A stretch of DNA of 6,483 bases from Myxococcota bacterium (GTDB taxonomy: Bacteria > Myxococcota > Polyangia > GCA-2747355 > JAKLHH01), in NCBI GenBank assembly GCA_022710245.1, contig JAKLHH010000449.1, positions 1-6,483 of the forward strand, written 5' to 3'. Position numbers and translations under genes: made by a program. Under the pieces are notes generated by a model. The model was not told the origin of the DNA and made no database searches. It saw only the letters and a program-made list of their open reading frames with translations. Below are positions 1 to 5,188 of this stretch, one piece after another; the first letter of the stretch is position 1; each line of letters begins with the position of its first letter.

Positions 1-768
1 CTCGAGGCGAGCCTGAGCGAGGAGACGATCCTCGTCACCGTGATGCACGCCAACAACGAGACCGGTGTCATCCAGCCGCTGGAGGAGATCGCGACGATCA
101 CGAGGAGACGCGGCATCGTCTTTCACACGGACGCGGTGCAGTCCGCCGGCAAGCTGCCGGGACGGCTCGCCGGCCTCGGCGCAGATCTCGTCACCTTCTC
201 CGGACACAAGCTCCACGGTCCGAAGGGAGCGGCGGCCCTCTACGTCCGTCAGGGCACCCCGCTCGCACCGGTCACGACTGGAGGTGCACAGGAGCACGGT
301 CTTCGCGCCGGCACGGAGAACGTCGCGGCCATCGTTGGGTTCGCCGAAGCGGTGGCTCTGGCCCTGGAGGACGTTGAGGGAGAGGTGGATCGCCTGTGGG
401 CTCTGAGAGACCGGCTCGAGCACGAGGTGAGCTCCGCGGTGCGAGCGGTGCGGATCAACGGCGAGAGATCTCCGCGCGTACCCAACACCTCGAGCATGAG
501 CTTCCAGGACATCGACGGCGAGTCGATCGTCCTCGGGCTCGACGTGCAGGGCATCTGCGTCTCCACAGGCTCGGCCTGCTCGACCGGCGAGCCCGAGCCC
601 TCCCACGTGCTGCGCGCCATGGGCCTCGCGGCGCGCGAGGCGCAGGGAACCATCCGGCTGTCGCTCGGTCGCGAGACGCACGAGGAAGACATCGACGCCG
701 TGGTGAAGGCCCTGGCGGAGACCGTCGCTCGGCTGCGGCTGATCTCGAGCGTGAGCCCGCCGACATAG
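1..768 (+). CDS. Cysteine desulfurase, NifS/IscS type (5' truncated by the window edge)
   Basis: This is a PLP-dependent enzyme that removes sulfur from L-cysteine as an enzyme-bound persulfide, for Fe-S cluster or tRNA thiolation pathways in the cytoplasm. The reading frame is open from base 1, so the ATG at 40 is internal and 255 residues are visible. Seen in order: NNETG (17-21), the PLP-contacting HTDAVQ (D44, Q47), the Schiff-base lysine in SGHKLHGPKG (K70), and the catalytic-cysteine loop STGSACSTG (C193) followed by EPSHVLRAMG. The 26-residue D-to-K and 123-residue K-to-C spacings fit IscS of E. coli (D180, K206, C328). By that comparison about 136 N-terminal residues lie outside the window. 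The GSACS loop and SGHK context are typical of group I desulfurases. No IscU, IscR or MnmA gene follows, so its specific partner cannot be named. It converges on the minus-strand lipoprotein pair. Confidence 0.95.
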   Translation, partial: LEASLSEETILVTVMHANNETGVIQPLEEIATITRRRGIVFHTDAVQSAGKLPGRLAGLGADLVTFSGHKLHGPKGAAALYVRQGTPLAPVTTGGAQEHGLRAGTENVAAIVGFAEAVALALEDVEGEVDRLWALRDRLEHEVSSAVRAVRINGERSPRVPNTSSMSFQDIDGESIVLGLDVQGICVSTGSACSTGEPEPSHVLRAMGLAAREAQGTIRLSLGRETHEEDIDAVVKALAETVARLRLISSVSPPT

Positions 769-933
769 AGCTGCAACTGTCCTTCCAGGGCACGTCGAAG
801 CGGGAGCTCGGGTGATCGCCGAGGCGCTGACCGCTCAGGCGCGCGCCCCCAGCCCGATGTCGTGGCCCTGACGGGCACGGAAGTCCTGCAGCTCGCCGAG
901 CAGCTACTCAGGGCTCACCCTGGTCCGGTGAGC
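768..933 (+). pseudogene. Possible decayed remnant of an EEP-type coding sequence (tentative)
   Basis: No intact gene occupies the spacer after the desulfurase. Translating it piecewise gives peptide-like text in three successive plus-strand frames: LQLSFQGTSKREL (about 771-809), VIAEALTAQA (812-841) and PDVVALTGTEVLQLAEQLL (853-909). Joined, these read like the start of an endonuclease/exonuclease/phosphatase domain, whose usual beginning is a strand ending in N, a helix, then PDVVALQE. Both frame changes, the stop at 813 and the loss of the Asn and Glu-Val context would make it non-functional. It could be coincidence in GC-rich DNA, where all frames tend to stay open. Confidence 0.2.
913..933. 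terminator. Hairpin between convergent genes
   Basis: GCTCACC (913-919) and GGTGAGC (927-933) form a perfect 7-bp stem with a 7-base loop. It lies just beyond the stop codon of the minus-strand Tat lipoprotein (940) and 145 bases after the desulfurase stop. There is no T-tract on either side, so any intrinsic termination would be weak. It could serve either strand. Confidence 0.3.
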
Positions 934-939
934 GCGATA

Positions 940-1185
940 TCAGGGCGGAGGCTGCCCCGGCGCGGGCTGCGAGCTCGGCGTGCCCGCGGGTTGCGACGCG
1001 GGCCCGCGCGGGCCTCCGTACTTCGCCGCCCGCGGCTCGGGCGGCCCGCCGTACTTGGCGGCCAGCGGACAGCCAGCGAGGGAGGAGAGCACGGCGCCGC
1101 CGCCGGCGACCACGGCCACGAGTCGCGCCGCCGTCGAGAGGAGCCCGCCAAGGAAGGAGCGTCGGTTCGAGCCGTGTGCAGTCAT
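940..1185 (-). CDS. Small Tat-type lipoprotein with tandem AAKYGGP repeats
   Basis: An 81-residue predicted lipoprotein with no recognised enzymatic domain. The N-terminus carries a twin-arginine-like motif (NRRSFLGG, R8-R9), a long hydrophobic stretch (about 13-37) and a textbook lipobox SLAGC with C39 as the lipidated residue. The predicted export route is therefore Tat followed by lipoprotein processing. The mature part is only 43 residues. It holds two adjacent 11-residue units, LAAKYGGPPEP (41-51) and RAAKYGGPRGP (52-62), then a Pro/Ser/Gln-rich tail ending in PPP. The ATG at 1185 is chosen because it directly precedes the signal sequence, but the ribosome binding site is weak (GATGGCGGC before ATG). 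It starts 32 bases after the stop of the Cys-rich lipoprotein gene and is probably co-transcribed and translationally dependent on it. Its function is unknown. Short lipoproteins with YGxP-like motifs are known beside radical-SAM enzymes in other phyla, but none is seen here. Confidence 0.75.
   Translation of the reverse strand: MTAHGSNRRSFLGGLLSTAARLVAVVAGGGAVLSSLAGCPLAAKYGGPPEPRAAKYGGPRGPASQPAGTPSSQPAPGQPPP
1000..1065 (-). repeat. Two tandem 33-bp units encoding the 11-residue YGGP repeat
   Basis: Positions 1065-1033 and 1032-1000 encode consecutive units that share AAKYGGP and a proline at the last position. The DNA copies differ at synonymous sites (Ala, Gly and Pro codons), so the protein repeat is conserved better than the DNA. 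That argues for selection on the peptide over a very recent duplication. Confidence 0.75.
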
Positions 1186-1217
1186 GCCGCCATCGTAGCA
1201 GGAGCGCTGGCTCTGCT

Positions 1218-2066
1218 CTACGGCGTGCAGATGCCGACGGTCGGCGCTGCGCTGAAGACGATGCCCTTGCCCTTGCAGGTGTCCGGCGAGACGCAGACGG
1301 CGTCGTCGTGGCAGAGCCGCCGGCAGACCAGCTTGGCGCAGACGAGCCCGGGGATGCAGTTGTCGCTGGTCGTGCAGCTCTCGCCCACCTTGGCCGAGCC
1401 CGGCGGCAGGCAGATCGGGTTGCCCTTGGTGTCCCCGATGTAGCACCCGAGCGTCCCGCTGCAGCCGGTGCCGGTCACGATGTCGCAGCTCGCGACCTCC
1501 ATGCAGAGGCCGATGTCGCCGGCGGTGGTGTGGAAGCTGGCGGTGCAGCTGCTCCCCTTCGGGCAGGTGTCGGTGCCGCCCTTGTCGCAGAAGGGCAGGC
1601 AGGTCAGGTTGCCGGCGCTGAGGCCCATGCACCCGGAGCCGGCGACGCAGGAGCCCTGGTCCGTGCACGGCTTGAAGAAGGCGGTCGTCCCCGGGGCGAC
1701 GCAGCCCAGCGTGCCCTTGCTGTCGACGATGGCGCAGGCCTTCCCGGGGCCGCACGCGTCGAGGTTCAGCAGGTCGGCGGGCTTGGTGCAGCCGGCCGGC
1801 CCGTGGTCGACCGCGGCCTTCGCGTCGCTGGCCTTCGCGTCGCCGGCGCCGGTGCCGTCGACGCGGACGCCGCCATCGGAGTCCCCGCCGCAGCCGTAGC
1901 AGGCGCCCCAGCTCTTGCCGTCCTTCTCGCAGGCCTGGGCGCCGGCCGTGCCGCCCGGGCAGACGCAGGCCTGCGTGGCGCCGGGGGTGCAGACGTTCTG
2001 GCTCGTCTCGCTGCAGGACCACGAGGCGAGGGCGAGCAGGATCAACGCGGGCTTCCAGGTGCGCAT
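1218..2066 (-). CDS. Cysteine-rich lipoprotein of unknown function
   Basis: A 282-residue predicted surface or periplasmic lipoprotein. The signal peptide (1-17) is short and hydrophobic and ends in SWSC, an atypical lipobox with C18 as the lipid site. The ATG at 2066 is supported by GGAGAA at 2076-2071, four bases upstream. Residues 26-59 form a Cys-rich module (VCTPG, QACVCPGG, AQACEKDGKSWGACYGC) of a kind common in secreted myxobacterial proteins. Residues 60-92 are a Gly/Asp/Ala/Lys linker with a DAKAS-DAKA repeat. Residues 93-280 carry many regularly spaced cysteines (for example CLPFC, CTTSDNCIPGLVCAKLVCRRLC) in a Dickkopf-like EGF-style pattern, suggesting a disulfide-bonded scaffold. 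No catalytic motif is visible, so binding or adhesion is a guess. It is the first gene of a two-gene unit with the Tat lipoprotein and is divergent from the thaumatin-like gene. Confidence 0.9.
   Translation of the reverse strand: MRTWKPALILLALASWSCSETSQNVCTPGATQACVCPGGTAGAQACEKDGKSWGACYGCGGDSDGGVRVDGTGAGDAKASDAKAAVDHGPAGCTKPADLLNLDACGPGKACAIVDSKGTLGCVAPGTTAFFKPCTDQGSCVAGSGCMGLSAGNLTCLPFCDKGGTDTCPKGSSCTASFHTTAGDIGLCMEVASCDIVTGTGCSGTLGCYIGDTKGNPICLPPGSAKVGESCTTSDNCIPGLVCAKLVCRRLCHDDAVCVSPDTCKGKGIVFSAAPTVGICTP
1815..1843 (-). repeat. 15-bp-period direct repeat in the lipoprotein linker
   Basis: GGCCTTCGCGTCGC occurs at 1815-1828 and again at 1830-1843 on the plus strand. It encodes the DAKAS-DAKA linker on the minus strand. 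The identical DNA copies suggest a recent slippage duplication in a flexible, tolerant part of the protein. Confidence 0.7.
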
Positions 2067-2094
2067 GACGTTCTCCGAGGGCGACGAGGACCGC

Positions 2095-2105
2095 CCGATT
2101 ATCGG
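2095..2105. promoter_or_regulatory. Small palindrome over the -10 element, possible operator
   Basis: CCGAT-T-ATCGG is a perfect 5+1+5 palindrome in the 90-bp divergent spacer. It overlaps the minus-strand -10 hexamer (2103-2098), so a bound protein there would be well placed to block transcription. It is short, and chance occurrence is quite possible. Confidence 0.25.
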
Positions 2106-2126
2106 CCCACGGCGCATCGCCAGCAA
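2098..2126 (-). promoter_or_regulatory. Sigma-70-like promoter for the Cys-rich/Tat lipoprotein pair
   Basis: Read on the minus strand, TTGCTG (2126-2121) is followed after exactly 17 bases by GATAAT (2103-2098). These match the TTGACA and TATAAT consensus at 3 of 6 and 5 of 6 positions. Transcription would start near 2091, leaving a leader of about 25 bases that contains the GGAGAA ribosome binding site. The spacer is only 90 bp, so the plus-strand promoter must overlap it, but no convincing plus-strand pair was found. Confidence 0.55.
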
Positions 2127-2156
2127 CGGCGAACCGAGGCCAGGCGAGGTCGTGCT

Positions 2157-3326
2157 ATGTTGGTCGCCATGGTGCAACCCCGAAGACACCGTCGCCGTCG
2201 GTTCGCCCTGCTCCTCGCGCTCGCCGCCGCCAGCTCCTGCAGTGACAGCAAGCAGCAGGGCAGCGACGCCCAGTCCGGGCCCCGCGCCTGCACCGCCGCC
2301 GAGAGCGCCTGCCTGAAGTGCGCGGCCGGCTTCCACTGCTGCACCAGGTCCGGCGCCTGCTGGGATCCTGTCGCCCAGCCGAACAACTGCACCTTCACGC
2401 CGTGCGGCGGGGCGGGCAGCTGCGACGAGACCACCGTCTGCAAGAAGTCCAGCGGCGGCACCGGCACGCACAAGGTCACGGTGAGCAACCGGACCGGGCA
2501 GACCATCTGGATCGCGGCGCTGAGCTCGGCGGGCAGCCTCGACGTCGGCGGGTGGGACTGGAAGCTCGACGACCAGCAGGACCGTGAGCTCACCGTGCCG
2601 CACGGCTGGGACAGCGGCAGGCTCTGGGCTCGCACCGGCTGCACCGGGAGCGGGACCAACCTGAAGTGCGAGGTCGGTGACTGCAAGGGGCTGGCGGCCT
2701 GCGCGGTGAGCGGCGATCCGCCAGTCTCGCTCGCGGAGCTCACGCTCGACGGTGGCAAGAACGTCGGGCAGCCGGACAACTACGACGTGAGCTTCGTCGA
2801 TGGCTGGAACTTCCAGATCACGATCGCGCCGAAGACCCGCACCGCGAGCTGCAAGACCGTCGGCGAGTGCAAGAGCGCGCCGGCGTGCTGGTCGCCGGGG
2901 AAGTGGCCCGCCGGCAGCGGCCCGTTCAAGGGCTGCCTCAGCCCCTGCAAGGTGAGGAACGACGTCAAGCACTGCTGCAAGTGCGATCTGACCACGGACT
3001 GCACCTGCAAGAACGAGAAGGGCAGCGCGGGCTGCTGCGACGGCAAGTTCGGCTGCTCGCCGTTCTACCCGAAGGACCTCCCCAACCCGCAGGATCAGCT
3101 CTGCATCCCCCGCGGTACGGCGACCCGGCCCGAGGACGGCGTGACGCTGACGCGGCCGGAGTCGAAGTGGGACGACGACGCGCTGACCTACCTCAGCAAC
3201 GTCGAGAGCGCGTGCCCCGACGTCTACTCCTGGCAGTTCCACGACACGGTGGCCCTGGTGACCTGCCAGGACGATCCCTACCCCGTCGACTACGTGGTGA
3301 CGTTCAAGGCGAGCCCTGTGCAGTGA
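2157..3326 (+). CDS. Thaumatin-like (PR-5 fold) lipoprotein with Cys-rich additions
   Basis: A 389-residue predicted lipoprotein. The signal peptide has a very basic n-region (PRRHRRRR) and ends in ASSC (C28). The ATG at 2157 is preferred over the in-frame ATG at 2169 because GAGG (2146-2149) lies seven bases upstream. Residues 36-95 are a Cys-rich segment. Residues 105-388 match the thaumatin family: VTVSNRTGQTIW, GRLWARTGC, GDCKGLAAC, LAELTL, YDVSFVDGWN, CPDVYSW and YVVTF. The five residues lining the acidic cleft in plant thaumatin-like proteins are all present: R159, E194, D210, D215 and D355. About 60 extra residues rich in cysteine (about 277-336) are inserted before the last motif. Thirty-one cysteines occur in all. 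Plant relatives bind or cleave beta-1,3-glucans; that role here is inference. The gene is divergent from the Cys-rich lipoprotein and followed by a strong hairpin. Confidence 0.93.
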   Translation: MLVAMVQPRRHRRRRFALLLALAAASSCSDSKQQGSDAQSGPRACTAAESACLKCAAGFHCCTRSGACWDPVAQPNNCTFTPCGGAGSCDETTVCKKSSGGTGTHKVTVSNRTGQTIWIAALSSAGSLDVGGWDWKLDDQQDRELTVPHGWDSGRLWARTGCTGSGTNLKCEVGDCKGLAACAVSGDPPVSLAELTLDGGKNVGQPDNYDVSFVDGWNFQITIAPKTRTASCKTVGECKSAPACWSPGKWPAGSGPFKGCLSPCKVRNDVKHCCKCDLTTDCTCKNEKGSAGCCDGKFGCSPFYPKDLPNPQDQLCIPRGTATRPEDGVTLTRPESKWDDDALTYLSNVESACPDVYSWQFHDTVALVTCQDDPYPVDYVVTFKASPVQ

Positions 3327-3337
3327 AGTAGAACGTC

Positions 3338-3362
3338 CGGCGCCCAGCGGGGTGGGGCGCCG
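3338..3362 (+). terminator. Strong hairpin after the thaumatin-like gene
   Basis: CGGCGCCC (3338-3345) and GGGCGCCG (3355-3362) form a perfect 8-bp all-G/C stem with a 9-base loop, beginning 12 bases after the TGA. No T-tract follows. Its position between two convergent genes suits a bidirectional terminator for the thaumatin-like gene and the minus-strand 89-aa gene ending at 3389. Confidence 0.5.
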
Positions 3363-3388
3363 TGTGGCCGCGAGGCCGGAGCAGCGGG

Positions 3389-3658
3389 CTACTTCACCCG
3401 GATCTTCCCGACCAGCTCCTTGAACGGCAGCCAGAGGTTGATGGCCTTGAGCTTGTCGATGAACTCCGTCGCCGTCGAGGCCGTGCCGGCGATCTGCTTC
3501 ACCCGATCGATCACCGGGTTCGGCGCGGCGGGGCGGAGGCCGGTGAGGACCTGACGCAGCGAGTCCCAGAGGTTCTCCTCGTCGACCCTCGCGCCGAAGA
3601 AGTCGGGCATCAGGGACTCTCTGGCGATGCTCTTGATGGTGTCGAACTCGGTTGACAT
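3389..3658 (-). CDS. Small hypothetical protein, 89 residues
   Basis: A protein family is not recognised. The 89-residue product begins MSTEFDTIKSIARESLMPDFF and ends in a basic tail (GKIRVK). It is mixed charged and hydrophobic with no cysteine, signal peptide or membrane segment, so it is probably a small, mostly helical cytoplasmic protein. That makes it unlike its exported neighbours. The composition looks like real protein, whereas the plus-strand frames over the same bases read as Arg/Gly/Glu-rich text. The ATG at 3658 has only a poor ribosome binding site (TTGAGAC directly before ATG), but a TATCGT hexamer ends exactly six bases upstream, compatible with a leaderless transcript. It is convergent with the thaumatin-like gene and divergent from the EEP gene, so it appears monocistronic. 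Confidence 0.6.
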   Translation of the reverse strand: MSTEFDTIKSIARESLMPDFFGARVDEENLWDSLRQVLTGLRPAAPNPVIDRVKQIAGTASTATEFIDKLKAINLWLPFKELVGKIRVK

Positions 3659-3664
3659 GTCTCA

Positions 3665-3716
3665 ACGATAGGGCACGCCGGCGCCGCGCGCCAGTCCTGT
3701 CGCGCGGTGGTAAGCT
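3665..3716. promoter_or_regulatory. Divergent pair of TAnnnT elements, each six bases from an ATG
   Basis: In the 64-bp spacer between the 89-aa gene and the EEP gene, TATCGT on the minus strand (3670-3665) ends six bases before the ATG at 3658. TAAGCT on the plus strand (3711-3716) ends six bases before the ATG at 3723. Both would place the transcription start on or next to the A of the start codon, and neither gene has a good ribosome binding site. No clear -35 elements are visible. Confidence 0.3.
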
Positions 3717-3722
3717 ACCGGG

Positions 3723-5165
3723 ATGACGCGCTCCTGGCTCTGGCTCACGCTGCTCCTCGCCGCCTGCTCCGGGTCCTCCGGAGCGGTCGACGCCGCGGTG
3801 GATCGCACCCTGACCCCTGAGGTCGCCTCCGAGGCGAGCGCTGCTCGCGAGACCGCGCTCGAGCCGCCCGCCGCGCCCTCCATCGACGGAGACTTCGAGG
3901 ACTGGACGGCGGTCCCCGAGCTCGCCAGCGATCCGGCCGGCGACGCGAAGGGCGGCCTCGACCTGCGCTCGCTCAGGGCCACCTCGCGCGGGACCACGCT
4001 CTTCCTGGCCTTCGAGCTCGCGCAGACCGTCAACGCCAGCTCCGGGCCGGCCAGCGAGGGCACGCTCGTCGTCGAGCTCACGCTGCCCGCCTCGCGCGTC
4101 TCGGTGGACCTCCGCGGCCGGGTCGCCACCACGGACGGAGCTCCGGCGAAGAGGCTGCCCTGGTCGCAGCTCGGCTACGTGAGCGCGCCGACCTGGGCCA
4201 GCTCGCGCTTCGAGCTGCGCCTGGACCTGGCGCGCTTCGGCGCCAAGGTCGGGGACGTGGTCAAGGTCGACTTCTCGGGCTCGGACCAGCTCGCGGCGCC
4301 GGCGGCCTTCACGCTGGCCCTGCCCGCCGCGCCCGCGCCCACGCCGCGCTCCCCCGACCGGCAGGCCGGCACCACGGCGCGCATCGCCAGCCTGAACACC
4401 TGGGTCGACGGGCTCACCGACGCCGCGCGCCAGGAGGCCGCCGGGCGCCTGGTCAAGGCGGCGGCCGCCGACGTCTACTGCTTCTCGGAGCTCACCGCGA
4501 CAGCCGAGGAGCTGGCCACGCGCCTGCGCGCGATCGACCCGCTCGGCGACGGCGCCGCCTGGACCGTCGCGCGGCACGCGGACCTCGCCATCGCCAGCCG
4601 GGCCCCCGGCAAGCAGCTCCCCGTGCAGAGCGCGACGCAGGCGTTCCTCGGCGTCGCCCTCGAGCTCGCCGGCAAGCGGCTGGTGGTCTTCACCCTGCGC
4701 CCGACCTGCTGCGGCTACACCGGCAGCGCCGAGGACGCGGCCCGCGTCCAGGAGCTCACGGCGCTGGCGGCCACCATCAAGCAGCTCCGCGACGGCGCCC
4801 TCGGCGCGGAGCTCGATCCCTGGCGCGCCGCGCCGGTGGTGGTGGTCGGCGACTGGAACCTGGTCGGCTCCCGCGCGCCGCTCGACGTGCTGCTCGACCC
4901 CAAGGGCCCCGCGCTCAGCCACTGGCTGCTCAGGCACCTGGTCGGAGAGGACGTCTTCACCTGGCGCAACGACGCCGACAAGGGCGGCTTCCCGCCCGGG
5001 AAGCTCGACGTCCTGGTGCACAGCCCCGAGCTCGAGCGGAGGGGCGGCTTCGTGCTCGAGTCCGCCGAGCTGGACGCGACCACCGCGAACCGGCTGGGGC
5101 TCAAGGGGACGGACAGCCAGGCGAGCGATCACCTGATGCTGGTGGCTGACTTCGTGGTCAAGTAG
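3723..5165 (+). CDS. Lipoprotein with CBM9/DOMON-like and endonuclease/exonuclease/phosphatase domains
   Basis: A 480-residue predicted lipoprotein. The signal peptide ends in a classical lipobox LLAAC (C15), followed by a low-complexity Ala/Ser/Glu linker (16-50). Residues 53-200 begin SIDGDFEDW and continue with alternating beta-strand text, typical of CBM9/DOMON-like sugar- or ligand-binding sandwiches. A Pro-rich hinge (201-212) leads to an EEP (DNase I-like) domain, 219-479, with SLNTW (N225), FSEL (E256), VVVVGDWN (D377, N379), GKLDVLV (D429) and SDH (D469-H470). These are the metal-binding and catalytic positions of the superfamily, which cleaves phosphodiesters in nucleic acids, sugar phosphates or lipids. 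The usual His in the HLKCCG-like segment is Arg (R326, LRPTCCG), so activity may be altered. The exported location suggests an extracellular or periplasmic substrate. The EAL-HDOD gene follows 57 bases downstream. The ATG at 3723 lacks a clear ribosome binding site. Confidence 0.92.
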   Translation: MTRSWLWLTLLLAACSGSSGAVDAAVDRTLTPEVASEASAARETALEPPAAPSIDGDFEDWTAVPELASDPAGDAKGGLDLRSLRATSRGTTLFLAFELAQTVNASSGPASEGTLVVELTLPASRVSVDLRGRVATTDGAPAKRLPWSQLGYVSAPTWASSRFELRLDLARFGAKVGDVVKVDFSGSDQLAAPAAFTLALPAAPAPTPRSPDRQAGTTARIASLNTWVDGLTDAARQEAAGRLVKAAAADVYCFSELTATAEELATRLRAIDPLGDGAAWTVARHADLAIASRAPGKQLPVQSATQAFLGVALELAGKRLVVFTLRPTCCGYTGSAEDAARVQELTALAATIKQLRDGALGAELDPWRAAPVVVVGDWNLVGSRAPLDVLLDPKGPALSHWLLRHLVGEDVFTWRNDADKGGFPPGKLDVLVHSPELERRGGFVLESAELDATTANRLGLKGTDSQASDHLMLVADFVVK

Positions 5166-5188
5166 GGGGGTAGGGGCTCAGCTCCGGC

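Noticed and set aside
1..6. CTCGAG at the first base, possible cloning junction
   Set aside because: The desulfurase frame reads smoothly through it, and this hexamer recurs by chance in GC-rich coding DNA. The window edge is arbitrary.
249..878. Minus-strand open frame across the desulfurase
   Set aside because: It is Ser/Arg/Thr/Pro-rich shadow composition opposite a clearly conserved enzyme.
862..1443. Plus-strand open frame of 193 codons
   Set aside because: It runs antisense to the Tat and Cys-rich lipoproteins, has no ribosome binding site and has Arg-rich shadow composition. Only its first codons are discussed, as part of a possible remnant.
1186..2022. Minus-strand open frame upstream of and in frame with the Tat lipoprotein
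   Set aside because: It is an out-of-frame shadow of the Cys-rich lipoprotein gene, rich in Arg, His and Gly. The Tat signal sequence starts at the ATG at 1185.
1176..2156. Plus-strand open frame extending the thaumatin-like gene upstream
   Set aside because: It is antisense to the Cys-rich lipoprotein, low in complexity and Ala/Gly/Arg-rich. A lipoprotein signal peptide and GAGG motif fix the true start at 2157.
3366..3377. Short GGCC-GCGA-GGCC hairpin
   Set aside because: A 4-bp stem, even with a GNRA loop, is expected often in DNA this GC-rich. The 8-bp hairpin just upstream is the better terminator candidate.
3362..3655. Plus-strand open frame opposite the 89-aa gene
   Set aside because: Its product is Arg/Gly/Glu/Leu-rich shadow text. 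The minus-strand frame gives ordinary protein composition.
2067..5132. Very long minus-strand open frame that runs into the Cys-rich lipoprotein gene
   Set aside because: Upstream of 2066 it lies antisense to the thaumatin-like and EEP genes and reads as Arg/Ala/Gly/Glu-rich text without motifs. The real gene begins at the ATG at 2066, with signal peptide, ribosome binding site and promoter.
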